Shown here: one piece after another, positions 41,951 to 50,857 of the stretch | Layout: each line of letters starts with the position of its first letter | Numbering within the stretch: the stretch's first letter is position 1 | Source of the DNA: Shewanella sp. MBTL60-112-B2 | GTDB lineage: Bacteria > Pseudomonadota > Gammaproteobacteria > Enterobacterales > Shewanellaceae | DNA: 64,000 nt | Direction: 5' to 3' | Assembly (NCBI RefSeq): GCF_019655055.1 | Contig: NZ_BPFA01000029.1 | Span: 1 to 64,000 of the forward strand | Program-made: the position numbers and the translations under genes | Notes under the pieces: model-generated | Told to the model about the DNA's origin: nothing | The model's database searches: none | What the model saw: the letters and a program-made list of their open reading frames with translations, nothing else

Positions 41951-43244
41951 GTTTCTCTCCCTTAAACAACTCTTTAAAACCGGCAACTGTGTAAAATGAG
42001 CCAAATACAATAACGATATCATCGCTGTGCAATTGCGCTTTAACAGCTTGCCAAGCATCGCTCATCTGCTGATAACTAGCCGCTGCTACACCTTGCGGCA
42101 TTAACAGATTTAACTCAGCTGCAGATGCGCCACGCGGCACGGATAAATCACATAAAAACCACTTATCAACATCACTGGATAGCTCCAGTAGCACAGAGCG
42201 AGCATCTTTATCTTTTAACATGCCACAAAGTGCAAACAAGCGCCCTTTTGTCATAGCAGCCAAACGTGTTTTTAAATAGCGCGCCGCATGAGGATTATGG
42301 GCCACATCTACTATCACTCTAGGGGACTGGTTAAGTGTTTCTAAACGTCCTGCGAGCTGGGTGTTACCAACAGCTTTGGCAATAATCTCAGTGGAGATAG
42401 TCGGGCAAAGATGCTCGAGTACCGCAATAACGGTGGCAGCATTAGGCTGGGGAAGATATGGCAGCGGCAAATGAGATAAATCGAAATGATGACCCTTATA
42501 ATGCCAATCTTTGTCATTACACTGGTAGCTGAACTCACTATTGACCCGGTAAAGCGATGCTCCAATGTCATTAGCCAAGTCAATCAAAGAGCTTGGGCAG
42601 TCAGGCTCTCCCACAATTGCAGGGCGACCTTGTCTAAATATGCCCGCTTTTTCTGCACCAACTAACTCTCTGGTATCACCAAGGTACTCTTGATGGTCAA
42701 GATCGATAGACGTTACTACCGCGATATCGGCATCGATTAAGTTGGTTGCATCTAGGCGACCTCCCAAACCAACCTCAAGTAATACCACATCAAGCTTGGC
42801 TGCTTTAAAGAGGTAGAGACCTGCTAATGTAGCGTACTCAAAGAAGGTTAATGAGATTTCCGCCCGAGCAGCTTCAATGGCTTCGAAGGCAGCAACTAAA
42901 GCAGCGTCAGTGGCATCATTACCATTAATCCGCACGCGCTCATTGTAGTTCAGAAGATGTGGCGAACTATAAACACCAACCGTTTTACCTGATAACTGCA
43001 ACGCAGCCTCAAGCATAGCGCAGGTGGTACCTTTACCATTAGTACCTGCTACAGTGACGATTTTAGTTGCGTCTAAATGGTTCAACCCCATTCGCGTAGC
43101 AACCTGTGATACACGTCCAAGACCCATATCAATTTCGGTTGGGTGAATCGCCAATAAGAACTCTAACCAAGTGCTTAAAGCCGCACCAGACTCAGGTGCT
43201 GCTTGCATTAATGTGTCATTTTCAATCACAAACAAGTTATCCAT
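41943..43244 (-). CDS. folC: Folylpolyglutamate / dihydrofolate synthase
   Basis: A 433-residue Mur-ligase-type enzyme that makes dihydrofolate and adds glutamates to folates. The P-loop is TVAGTNGKGTTCAML near residue 47; DHQEYLGDTREL and GEKAGIFR (about 175-195) are conserved, as is the C-terminal DVAHNPHAA near 312. Ribosome binding before ATG 43244 is poor, and an internal ATG at 43208 is possible. It overlaps dedD and follows truA by only 98 bases, leaving no room for the accD gene found here in E. coli. Confidence 0.94.
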   Translation of the reverse strand: MDNLFVIENDTLMQAAPESGAALSTWLEFLLAIHPTEIDMGLGRVSQVATRMGLNHLDATKIVTVAGTNGKGTTCAMLEAALQLSGKTVGVYSSPHLLNYNERVRINGNDATDAALVAAFEAIEAARAEISLTFFEYATLAGLYLFKAAKLDVVLLEVGLGGRLDATNLIDADIAVVTSIDLDHQEYLGDTRELVGAEKAGIFRQGRPAIVGEPDCPSSLIDLANDIGASLYRVNSEFSYQCNDKDWHYKGHHFDLSHLPLPYLPQPNAATVIAVLEHLCPTISTEIIAKAVGNTQLAGRLETLNQSPRVIVDVAHNPHAARYLKTRLAAMTKGRLFALCGMLKDKDARSVLLELSSDVDKWFLCDLSVPRGASAAELNLLMPQGVAAASYQQMSDAWQAVKAQLHSDDIVIVFGSFYTVAGFKELFKGEKLV

Positions 43245-43342
43245 TTAAACCGTATTAAACGGTTCCTTAAAAATATCATCCCGAAAAAGCGCTAAACCAC
43301 CTGAAACTTTGCTGATTATCTAGCAACACTATAAAACTGGGC

Positions 43343-44128
43343 TTAGTCCAACATGAATAGCGGTCCAAGTGACAACTTAGGCAATTGATAGCTTTCAGGG
43401 TAAGTCACGTCGACTAAATACAAGCCGTTAGGTTTGGCAGTTGCTGCAGCTTTATTTCTGTCTTTAAGTGCCAGTAAATGCTCTATCCACTCGACCGGTT
43501 GATTACCTAAACCTACTTCTAGCAGCGAGCCAACAATATTGCGCACCATGTGATGCAAGAAAGCATTCGCCTTAATATCAACACAAATATACATGCCTTG
43601 ACGCGACACGTTCACTTCATGAACACAGCGAAAAGGTGTATTAGATTGGCATTGGATGGCTCTAAAACTGGTAAAGTCTTGTTCGCCAATGAGAGACTGT
43701 GCCGCTTGATGCATCTTAGTTTCGTCGATATCACCAGGGTAATGGCTCACACCACTACGCAAAATGCCAGGGCGAAGCTGATGGTTGTAAATCATGTAGC
43801 GGTAACGTCTTGCTGTTGCTGTAAAGCGTGCGTGAAATTCATCATCAACAACTTTAACCCAGCGCACAGCAATATTGTCTGGCAGGTTCACATTCACGCC
43901 AAGTGTCCAAGCTGTATCTTTGCGCACTGCATTGGTCTCAAAATGAACCACTTGTCCTGTTGCGTGAACGCCAGCATCAGTTCGGCCAGCACATTGCACA
44001 GCAATAGGTTCGTTGGCAACTATAGAGAGCGCTTTCTCTAATCGCTCTTGTACTGTGTCAACTTCCGCCTGACGTTGCCATCCGAAATATTGACTACCAT
44101 CGTACTCTATACCTAGCGCAACCCGCAT
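43343..44128 (-). CDS. truA: tRNA pseudouridine(38-40) synthase
   Basis: A 261-residue TruA. The catalytic aspartate is Asp51 in CAGRTDAGVHATGQV; FLHHMVRNIVGSLLEVG near residue 195 and KPNGLYLVDVTY near the end are conserved. It makes pseudouridine at positions 38-40 of tRNA anticodon arms. It lies between fimV/hubP, separated by a terminator-like hairpin, and folC. Confidence 0.95.
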   Translation of the reverse strand: MRVALGIEYDGSQYFGWQRQAEVDTVQERLEKALSIVANEPIAVQCAGRTDAGVHATGQVVHFETNAVRKDTAWTLGVNVNLPDNIAVRWVKVVDDEFHARFTATARRYRYMIYNHQLRPGILRSGVSHYPGDIDETKMHQAAQSLIGEQDFTSFRAIQCQSNTPFRCVHEVNVSRQGMYICVDIKANAFLHHMVRNIVGSLLEVGLGNQPVEWIEHLLALKDRNKAAATAKPNGLYLVDVTYPESYQLPKLSLGPLFMLD

Positions 44129-44253
44129 TCCACACCTCTATAACTCAGTTAAACTGTTATTCGACTGCCAGTGTTTTCAAGGCAATGCAGTCGGATAGAC
44201 AAAATCTTTTAATAGCCGGCGATTCTAGCATACTCAAGGCAAACGATAAGTAT

Positions 44254-44281
44254 AAAAAAGGCGCCATAGGCGCCGTTTTTA
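44254..44281. terminator. Intrinsic terminator
   Basis: AAAAAAGGCGCC / GGCGCCGTTTTT hairpin, 11 bases past the fimV/hubP stop, with runs for both strands. It probably limits read-through into truA. Confidence 0.88.
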
Positions 44282-44291
44282 GTTGAGGTTT

Positions 44292-47270
44292 TTACACTAA
44301 CTCTTTGAGTAAGCCTAAGGCTTCGGCCTGTTGACGATCGTTACCGTCAAGTTCGACCTCTTTTAGTAGCGCTCGTGCACTGTCACTGTCATCGATTTCA
44401 ATATAGGCACGAGCTAAATCTAACTTAGCATTAACCGAGTTTTCTTCATCATCGACATCAACCATTGGAGTATTGCCCTTTAGAGAGTCTAATTCCCCCA
44501 TGTCGACATCGAGTTCTTTATAAAGATCGATTTCGCCGCTATCTTCATCGGCTTCGCTCAACAACCTATCGATATCAATAAAGCCGTTATCTTTTTGGAA
44601 GCTGGTTAAGTCGTGCATAGCAACCGCGCTTTTACTCGGTTCTTTGCCACCTAACTCTTCTGCATCCAAGGCAGCTAGAGCCTCGTCAACGGTCATTTTA
44701 CTATCATTGTCGAGTGAGAATGTCTCATCTTCAAGGTCAAGTGTTGTATCTTGCGCCGAGCCTTTCGAGACCAACCCGCTTAACAGCTCATCATCAGACA
44801 CTTCAACTTTATCAGCTTCTGAAAAAGCCAACTCAGTGGCAAGTTCAGCATTGGGTGCTGCAGGGGCGTCATTACCACTTTGAGCGGCGATGCTTTCCCA
44901 GTCTAAACTGTTTTCTTCTGCTTTCTTATTTCCTTTTAAGTCATCGAAGAAACCACTTTCTTTATCAGTCTTTTCGATTACTTGAGGATCTAACTCTGAA
45001 GATAACTCTTGTTCAAGCTCTGGCTCTGGCAGTGTAAACTCAAGCAACTCCTCATCATGATTGTTACTAGGCTCTGCATCAGTGTTAGCTTTAACGCTGC
45101 TCGGCTCAAAATCACTCAAATCAAAGTCTAAACTATTGCTATCCTTAGCGCTTACCTTTGGAGTCTCTTTTAGTTCATCCAACGTCTCATCGATTGCAGC
45201 AGATTCAGTTAGAGCAAGCTCAGTTGCAATAGCATCTTGCGGCTCTGACTCTAGTTGCGGTTCTGGCTCTAGTTCCAGCACGCTCTCTTTAGCATCTATC
45301 GGCGTATCAAAATCTGCCAAAAGCGCATCAAGTTCACTGTCTAGCTCACTATCAAGCTTTTCTTGTCCTGCGTCATCGTCAGATAAATCAAGTTCGGCTG
45401 CGATTTCAAAACCAAGCTCAAGTTCTGCTGCCATTTCATCAGAAAGCGCATCAACATCGCTTTCAGTATTGTTTACGGTATGTTTTGCAGTATTGGCTTG
45501 GTTATCTGTTTGATCATCAAGCTCAGCTAGCAACGCATCTAAGTCATCCTCGGCGGCCTTAACTTCTGGCTCATCAGCTTGCTCTAGCTGCTGATTTGCA
45601 CTGTCAAAATCTGCAAGCAAAGCATCAATATCATCTGCTGGGGCCTCTGCAGTCTGCTCAGCAGGTTCATCAAAACTTGCTAGTAACGCATCTAAGTCTT
45701 CGTCTTGAGTGCTTTCTAAGTCGGTGTCTTGAGCAACAAACGACTGCTCATCAAAGCCAGCTAGTAGCGCATCAAGATCGTCGTCTGCAATGCTTTGTTG
45801 TTCGCTGTCTTGAGCTACAAAAGGCTGCTCATTGAATGAAAGGTTTTGCTCAGTTTGCTCTGCTGGCTCATCAAAACCCGCGAGTAAGGTATCTAAATCG
45901 TCGTCTTGAGTCGTTTCTTGCTCAACAAAAGGCTTTTCATTAATCGTTAAATCATTGTCTGTTTGCCCGACAGGATCATCAAAGCCTGCAAGCAATGAAT
46001 CCAGATCATCTTCTTCAACTGATTTAGACTGTTTTTCAAATGCATCAAAGTCATTGGCTTCATTTTGATCTTGCTCACCCATGGCTTCAGCCCATAGGTC
46101 ATCTAATGACTGGCCTTCATCATTAGAGTCTTCAACGACAATATCTTGCTCTTCTTGTTCAGCGAGACTTGCTGCGCCTACAACCGCGAGCTCCTTCAAT
46201 GGGGCTTGCTCTGCAGCGTCGTCTGTATCTAGATGAACCGCTAAACCATCGGCATCGTCAGACTTTTCATCGATGGAAGTGTCATCTTTCATGCCACTTA
46301 GCTCTTTCTCAGCAGCCTGTTCACTCTCCTGCTCAGAATTAGCATCGTTCCTGCGGCGAATAAATAACCAGAACAAAGCCACCACAAGTAAAGCGGGTAA
46401 AACTGCACCAAGCACCAATAACAATGGGTTATCCATTAAGGTTCGCCAAAGATCCGATGTTGGCTCTTGCTTAGGGGCACTGATGGCGCCAAGCTGTTGC
46501 TGCTTAAGCTGTACTTCTTGGTTTAGCGCTTGATTCTCAGATTTAGTATCTTGCAATGCCTGCTTTAAAAGCGCGTTTTCTTGTTTAAGCTCCGCGATTT
46601 CTTGCTGAAACGCCTCGGTATCCGATGAGCCGACCACTATTTCATCGCTTGCCCTTGCAAGTTCATCGGTAAGCGCTAAGTTTTGCGCTTGGATGTCTTC
46701 CACTTGTTTCGTTAACGCATCAACTTGTGCTGATAACTCTGTAATCAATGGGTTTGACTTTGAAGCAACGGTCGATTTAGCAACAGTCGCTTTTGGCGTT
46801 TCAACCTTTACCGCTACAGGCTCTGGAGTTACCGGTTTAGCCGCTACGCTTGTTGCTGCCACGCTAGGTTTAGCTGAAGCGGTTGACCAGTTACGATCGT
46901 TACGCTCTGCACGTGCTTTGGCATCCGTTTTGGAGATCTGTTGCATCACAGCTTTAGTCGGCACTAACAAAATCATGCCGCGCTCTAAGCTGTTGTAGTT
47001 TTTACTTGAAAATGCGTGGGGATTAGCGTCATACAGCGCCGCCATCACCTGGTAAACGGTGACACTATTATCAGGCTTTAAAGCCTGTGCAATACTCCAG
47101 AAAGTATCCGCCGAGGTTGTTGGGCCGTATTGACGAATGCTTTGCTTTACCTGACCATCAGGCCCTGTAATTTTTAATGGCTCGGCAACAACTGGGTTAA
47201 TCGAAGGGGCAGCAAAAGCCACTAACCCCGTGGCTAATAAGCCGACAAGATGCGATGTGCGAAAGTTCAT
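44292..47270 (-). CDS. FimV/HubP polar landmark protein
   Basis: A 992-residue protein of the FimV/HubP family. After the signal peptide come the FimV N-terminal region and a LysM-like domain (about 45-110, GPTTSADTFWSIAQAL), a predicted coiled coil (about 175-260), one membrane helix (about 275-300) and a long acidic cytoplasmic region. The latter contains about seven copies of a DDLDALLAGFD-type motif, then the conserved FimV C-terminal TPR-like domain (LDLARAYIEIDDSDSARALLKE). HubP-type proteins organise the flagellar pole and chromosome origin in Vibrio and Shewanella. ATG 47270 follows AAGG; the TTG before it is less likely. Confidence 0.93.
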   Translation of the reverse strand: MNFRTSHLVGLLATGLVAFAAPSINPVVAEPLKITGPDGQVKQSIRQYGPTTSADTFWSIAQALKPDNSVTVYQVMAALYDANPHAFSSKNYNSLERGMILLVPTKAVMQQISKTDAKARAERNDRNWSTASAKPSVAATSVAAKPVTPEPVAVKVETPKATVAKSTVASKSNPLITELSAQVDALTKQVEDIQAQNLALTDELARASDEIVVGSSDTEAFQQEIAELKQENALLKQALQDTKSENQALNQEVQLKQQQLGAISAPKQEPTSDLWRTLMDNPLLLVLGAVLPALLVVALFWLFIRRRNDANSEQESEQAAEKELSGMKDDTSIDEKSDDADGLAVHLDTDDAAEQAPLKELAVVGAASLAEQEEQDIVVEDSNDEGQSLDDLWAEAMGEQDQNEANDFDAFEKQSKSVEEDDLDSLLAGFDDPVGQTDNDLTINEKPFVEQETTQDDDLDTLLAGFDEPAEQTEQNLSFNEQPFVAQDSEQQSIADDDLDALLAGFDEQSFVAQDTDLESTQDEDLDALLASFDEPAEQTAEAPADDIDALLADFDSANQQLEQADEPEVKAAEDDLDALLAELDDQTDNQANTAKHTVNNTESDVDALSDEMAAELELGFEIAAELDLSDDDAGQEKLDSELDSELDALLADFDTPIDAKESVLELEPEPQLESEPQDAIATELALTESAAIDETLDELKETPKVSAKDSNSLDFDLSDFEPSSVKANTDAEPSNNHDEELLEFTLPEPELEQELSSELDPQVIEKTDKESGFFDDLKGNKKAEENSLDWESIAAQSGNDAPAAPNAELATELAFSEADKVEVSDDELLSGLVSKGSAQDTTLDLEDETFSLDNDSKMTVDEALAALDAEELGGKEPSKSAVAMHDLTSFQKDNGFIDIDRLLSEADEDSGEIDLYKELDVDMGELDSLKGNTPMVDVDDEENSVNAKLDLARAYIEIDDSDSARALLKEVELDGNDRQQAEALGLLKELV

Positions 47271-47394
47271 CAATCCTTCCCTTTAAAGCACGCTGGAGTC
47301 ACCACCCTGGTGACGAGCTTTAGGCAATTGTATTTATTGAGATTACTATAAACTAGATTCTGTTGCCCTGCTACTGTTCACATCTTTAAAACAT

Positions 47395-47421
47395 AAAAAG
47401 CCCGCAATTAGCGGGCTTTTA
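47395..47421. terminator. Intrinsic terminator
   Basis: AAAAAGCCCGCA / GCGGGCTTTT hairpin between asd and fimV/hubP, 29 bases past the asd stop on the minus strand. Confidence 0.9.
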
Positions 47422-47449
47422 AGTTCTTTAATTTAGTTCTAACTAAAAA

Positions 47450-48466
47450 TTAATAATAATCTCTAATCAAAACTTCGGCGATCTGCACACTGTTAAGTGC
47501 TGCGCCTTTACGAATATTATCTGATACAACCCAGAGGTTTATACCATTGTCATGGGAGATATCTTTTCTCACACGGCCAACATAAACAGGATCTGTTCCT
47601 GCGCCTTCTGTTATCGCAGTAGGGTAATCTTCGTCACCTTCGAACAGTTCTACACCCTCTGCACCGCGTAATACCGATTTAACATCTTCGGCATCAACAG
47701 GTTGTAATGTCTCTAGGTGAATCGCTTCTGAGTGACCGTAGAATACAGGGACGCGCACAGCCGTTGGGTTAACAACGATGCTATCATCACCAAAAATCTT
47801 TTGCGTTTCCCACACCATCTTCATTTCTTCTTTGGTGTAGCCATTGTCCATAAACTTATCAATTTGTGGCAATACGTTAAACGCAATTTGCTTAGGATAA
47901 GTTTTAGGCTCAACTGGCAAGCCTTGTAGCAGCTTAGCGCACTGGCCTGCTAATTCTTCAATCGCTTGCTTACCTGAACCAGAAACTGACTGGTAAGTTG
48001 CCACGTTAATACGTGAAATACCATATGCGTCATAGATTGGCTTAAGCGCAACCAACATCTGAATAGTTGAACAGTTAGGGTTAGCGATGATGTTACGGTT
48101 TCTGAAATCTGCAATCGCTTCAGGGTTTACCTCTGGGATCACTAATGGTACGTCGATGTCGTATCTGAAGTGAGAGGTGTTATCAATAACAACACAACCG
48201 TTTTCAGCAGCAATGGGTGCCCATTTAGCCGATACGTCACCACCTGCAGAGAAGAAACCGATTTGAGCCTGTGACCAGTCAAAGGTATCTACATCTAAAA
48301 TTTCGACCTGTTTACCGTGGAAGCTGACCGTATTACCGGCGCTGCGACTGCTGGCTAATGGAAATAATTTAGCAACCGGAAAGTTACGCTCTTCGAGGAT
48401 CTCAATCATTGTTTGACCCACTGCGCCCGATGCACCTAATACGACAACATTAAATTCCTGCGACAT
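47450..48466 (-). CDS. asd: Aspartate-semialdehyde dehydrogenase
   Basis: A 338-residue enzyme that reduces aspartyl-phosphate to the semialdehyde for the Lys/Thr/Met pathways. The nucleotide-binding GASGAVG is near residue 11; the nucleophile is Cys132 in NPNCSTIQM and the base His near HSEAIH. The product is of the Usg/Asd2 group often found beside truA. Unlike the enterobacterial Usg protein it keeps the active-site cysteine, so it is likely active. ATG 48466 was chosen; it follows the pdxB stop by two bases. Confidence 0.92.
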   Translation of the reverse strand: MSQEFNVVVLGASGAVGQTMIEILEERNFPVAKLFPLASSRSAGNTVSFHGKQVEILDVDTFDWSQAQIGFFSAGGDVSAKWAPIAAENGCVVIDNTSHFRYDIDVPLVIPEVNPEAIADFRNRNIIANPNCSTIQMLVALKPIYDAYGISRINVATYQSVSGSGKQAIEELAGQCAKLLQGLPVEPKTYPKQIAFNVLPQIDKFMDNGYTKEEMKMVWETQKIFGDDSIVVNPTAVRVPVFYGHSEAIHLETLQPVDAEDVKSVLRGAEGVELFEGDEDYPTAITEGAGTDPVYVGRVRKDISHDNGINLWVVSDNIRKGAALNSVQIAEVLIRDYY

Positions 48467-48468
48467 AA

Positions 48469-49599
48469 TTACAGCTCGACTCCTGAAAACCCTAAATTGG
48501 ATAACCAATTTACATTAGTTTGCCCCGTATTGCCTACCTTTAATGCACTAAATTCGCGGCGATGGGTGTGATTTTTTCTCATATGATCAAACCCCTGGTT
48601 ATTTAGAAACATTTTTCTAAATAATTCGTCATCATCGCGTAAATCGTATACAAATCTGGCGAGCTGTAATAGTGCTCTTTCATCGCTGAATTCTTGTACG
48701 TCAACCCGCTCACTCCAAAGGGCTGGCAGTAAAGACTCCATCTGTTTATCCGCTTCGATACCCAGTACCTCGGCCAATTTTTGGTACAGCATATAAGTGC
48801 CACGAGCTTTGCCTTCAAGAGAGTAGCCAGCGATATGGGGCGTGCAGAACTCAACATAGGGCACTAAGTCTGCCATAGGGTGAGGTTCACCTTCCCATAC
48901 ATCAAGCACGACTTTTACGTCATCACGTTGTTGCTTGAACTTAATTAAGGCGCGATTATCAATCACCTCGCCACGGCAACAGTTAAGCAGCCAAGTATTC
49001 TCTCCTAGGCTATTTAAGCGTGCCTGGTCGAACAAATACCAAGTTTTGTATTTACCTGTTTTAGTAATTGGCACATGTAGGCTAATCACATCACACTTTT
49101 CGATTAAGGTTTCTAACGACACAAAATCCCGAGGATCGCCACTTTCCTCTAACAAAGGATCATTTAAAACAAACTCAATCCCATAAGCCTCAAGACATTT
49201 AGCCACTGCGGTGCCCGTATTACCCGCGCCAACAATCCCCACCATCTTACCTTTTAGTGGACTGTTATAACGCTGCGCCAACTCAAGCATGGCGATAAAG
49301 GTGAACTCCCCCACAGCTGTGGCGTTACAACCCGGGGCGTTAGAAAAAGGAATGTTGCGACTTGCGAGGTAATCTAAATCGATATGATCTGTGCCTATGG
49401 TGGCGCTACCAACAAATTTAAGTTGGTTATTCTGAGCTAACAATGCTTGGTTAACCTTAGTCACTGAACGGACGAGTAACACATCGGCATCGTTAACTTG
49501 CTCAGACGTTAGCTCCCTGCCGTTTACGGTTTCAATCGTGCCCAAATCACCAAATAACTGCTGAACATAAGGCATATTCTCATCGGCAAGGATCTTCAT
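48469..49599 (-). CDS. pdxB: Erythronate-4-phosphate dehydrogenase
   Basis: A 376-residue D-2-hydroxyacid dehydrogenase of pyridoxal phosphate synthesis. Marks are MKILADENMPY at the start, GSATIGTDHIDLDYL near 65, the Rossmann motif GIVGAGNTG near 120, NCCRGEVID near 205 and the catalytic H in FCTPHIAGYS near 252. The PdxB-specific C-terminal dimerisation region is present, and the length fits (378 in E. coli). ATG 49599 was chosen by the family start and a GAGAA site. It heads the pdxB-asd pair. Confidence 0.94.
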   Translation of the reverse strand: MKILADENMPYVQQLFGDLGTIETVNGRELTSEQVNDADVLLVRSVTKVNQALLAQNNQLKFVGSATIGTDHIDLDYLASRNIPFSNAPGCNATAVGEFTFIAMLELAQRYNSPLKGKMVGIVGAGNTGTAVAKCLEAYGIEFVLNDPLLEESGDPRDFVSLETLIEKCDVISLHVPITKTGKYKTWYLFDQARLNSLGENTWLLNCCRGEVIDNRALIKFKQQRDDVKVVLDVWEGEPHPMADLVPYVEFCTPHIAGYSLEGKARGTYMLYQKLAEVLGIEADKQMESLLPALWSERVDVQEFSDERALLQLARFVYDLRDDDELFRKMFLNNQGFDHMRKNHTHRREFSALKVGNTGQTNVNWLSNLGFSGVEL

Positions 49600-50034
49600 C
49601 AAAGTTCTCGAAATTGTACTGAATATTATGAGCTGCATTCTAGCAAGATGAACTATCCATTAGAAACAAAGGATTGAAAATAGAAGCTCATTCTCGCTTG
49701 TAATCTGCTTTAAAGCAGCTTTCAAAGTAAAGCCTGTCACCTGTCTGTTTTACATAACCACAAAAAACACACCGCACTTGTAATTAGTCATTAATTTTAA
49801 GCTTACCGTGACAGCTTTAAGTTGTTCATCCAAGTGCCTAATGCTAAGTTGTTAATCATTTGTGACATTAGATTACCCCTCTTTTTGCATCCTATTTAGT
49901 GAGGTGTCATTAGAATTCGCACCAAGGCTCAGTTTTAAGCAAACTCTATCAAAAAAGGTCCTTAATAAGAGCAACCAACAAGGGCTATCAATAAGAGCCA
50001 TCGGCACAAGCTTTAAACAAAAGGATATCTACAC
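49600..50034. other. Divergent intergenic region, pdxB / GNAT
   Basis: About 435 bp between divergent genes. AT-rich, with some TNAATAAGAG-like short direct repeats near 49960-50000 (AATAAGAG twice). No supported ORF, RNA or hairpin. Promoters for both neighbours are expected here. Confidence 0.5.
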
Positions 50035-50472
50035 TTGAAGTTGAATATTGTTCGTAGGGATAAATTGTCAGATGAAGAGCAACAGGCTCTTTGGGATGGC
50101 ATTGAAAGTTTCACGCAGCCTATCGTTGGTGATACAGGTCGTCATGAATTATGTTTTTTAATACATGGTGAAGAAGGTGAACTTGTCGGCGGAGTTCAAG
50201 GAAATTATGACAATTTTGGTTGGCTTTGGATTGATTCATTATGGGTATCAAAAAGTGTCAGAGGCCAAGGGTTTGGCATACAGCTATTAAATGAAATAGA
50301 AAGTGCTGCTGTCGATAATGGCTGTAACAACTCTCATTTAACCAGCTTTAGTTACCAAGCGGCTGACTTTTACATAAAACAAGGTTATGAAATATTCGGC
50401 AAGCTTGAAAATTACTCTAAAGAACATAGTCGCTGTTGGCTAAAGAAAGAGTTAGCACCTCACTGCGAATAA
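50035..50472 (+). CDS. GNAT-family N-acetyltransferase
   Basis: A 145-residue GNAT enzyme. The acetyl-CoA pyrophosphate loop RGQGFG is near residue 78, preceded by the strand IDSLWVSKSVRG; the C-terminal YKQGYEIFGKL-like strand-turn is typical. The substrate is unknown. The start is TTG 50035 with AAGGA 9 bases upstream; no ATG gives a full domain. It is followed 28 bases later by a small membrane protein gene, possibly in one transcript. Confidence 0.85.
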   Translation: MKLNIVRRDKLSDEEQQALWDGIESFTQPIVGDTGRHELCFLIHGEEGELVGGVQGNYDNFGWLWIDSLWVSKSVRGQGFGIQLLNEIESAAVDNGCNNSHLTSFSYQAADFYIKQGYEIFGKLENYSKEHSRCWLKKELAPHCE

Positions 50473-50500
50473 CAAAAGATCAGATAATAGGAGAGTATCA

Positions 50501-50725
50501 ATGTGGGAATTAATCTCATTCATGTTAGCTTTCGGTGTTTTCATGCTAATCATGCATTATTGGATGGACCCAAAGAAATTAATAGAAGACATTCGGTCTC
50601 TCAAGCAGTCAAGCGATAGAATTGATTTACTTGAAGAAAGAGTTATCGAACTGGAAAAGGCTGTTAACGCAAAAAAAGATGATGCCCCCACCTTATCCAA
50701 GGACAAGGCTAACGATGTACGTTAA
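50501..50725 (+). CDS. Small single-pass membrane protein with coiled coil
   Basis: A 74-residue protein with an N-terminal membrane helix (about 2-20) and a cytoplasmic coiled coil (about 30-60, LLEERVIELEKAV). The layout resembles PspB-type envelope-stress proteins, but sequence support is weak. AGGAG precedes the ATG at good spacing. It follows the GNAT gene and precedes a terminator. Function is unknown. Confidence 0.7.
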   Translation: MWELISFMLAFGVFMLIMHYWMDPKKLIEDIRSLKQSSDRIDLLEERVIELEKAVNAKKDDAPTLSKDKANDVR

Positions 50726-50740
50726 GCGCATAAACAATAA

Positions 50741-50766
50741 AAAGCCAGCAGCGGTTGCTACTGGCT
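50741..50766. terminator. Intrinsic terminator
   Basis: AGCCAGCAGC / GCTACTGGCT stem with one G-T wobble and A/T runs, after the small membrane protein gene. Confidence 0.75.
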
Positions 50767-50792
50767 CTTCGCTCTTCATTTAGCTCTTTAGC

Positions 50793-50857
50793 TAGACTTC
50801 TTACTTAGACTTCTTACTTAGACTTCTTACTTAGACTTCTTACTTGGACTTTTCACT
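50793..50857. repeat. Minisatellite, 13 bp x4-5 (TAGACTTCTTACT)
   Basis: Four perfect units at 50793, 50806, 50819 and 50832 and a degenerate fifth that runs into the stop codon of the ornithine-cyclodeaminase-like gene. The 13 bp unit is not a multiple of three, so it lies outside coding sequence; slippage could change the 3' end of that gene. Confidence 0.88.

Noticed and set aside
41951..42058. Longer ATG start for dedD (36 extra residues)
   Set aside because: The extension lies inside folC, has no ribosome site, and the family begins at the TTG-encoded residue before SNQFQNRL.
43550..44041. 163-codon plus-strand ORF opposite truA
   Set aside because: Antisense to a strongly conserved gene; Cys/His-rich composition is not protein-like and there is no ribosome site.
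44644..46998. Several long plus-strand ORFs opposite fimV/hubP, Ser/Leu-rich
   Set aside because: They are antisense reflections of the acidic repeats (GAT/GAA codons read as ATC/TTC and TCA); no starts with ribosome sites.
50793..50857. Tandem repeat considered as a CRISPR array
   Set aside because: Units are 13 bp and adjacent with no spacers, and there are no cas genes; it is a minisatellite. The other short tandems were rejected for the same reason.
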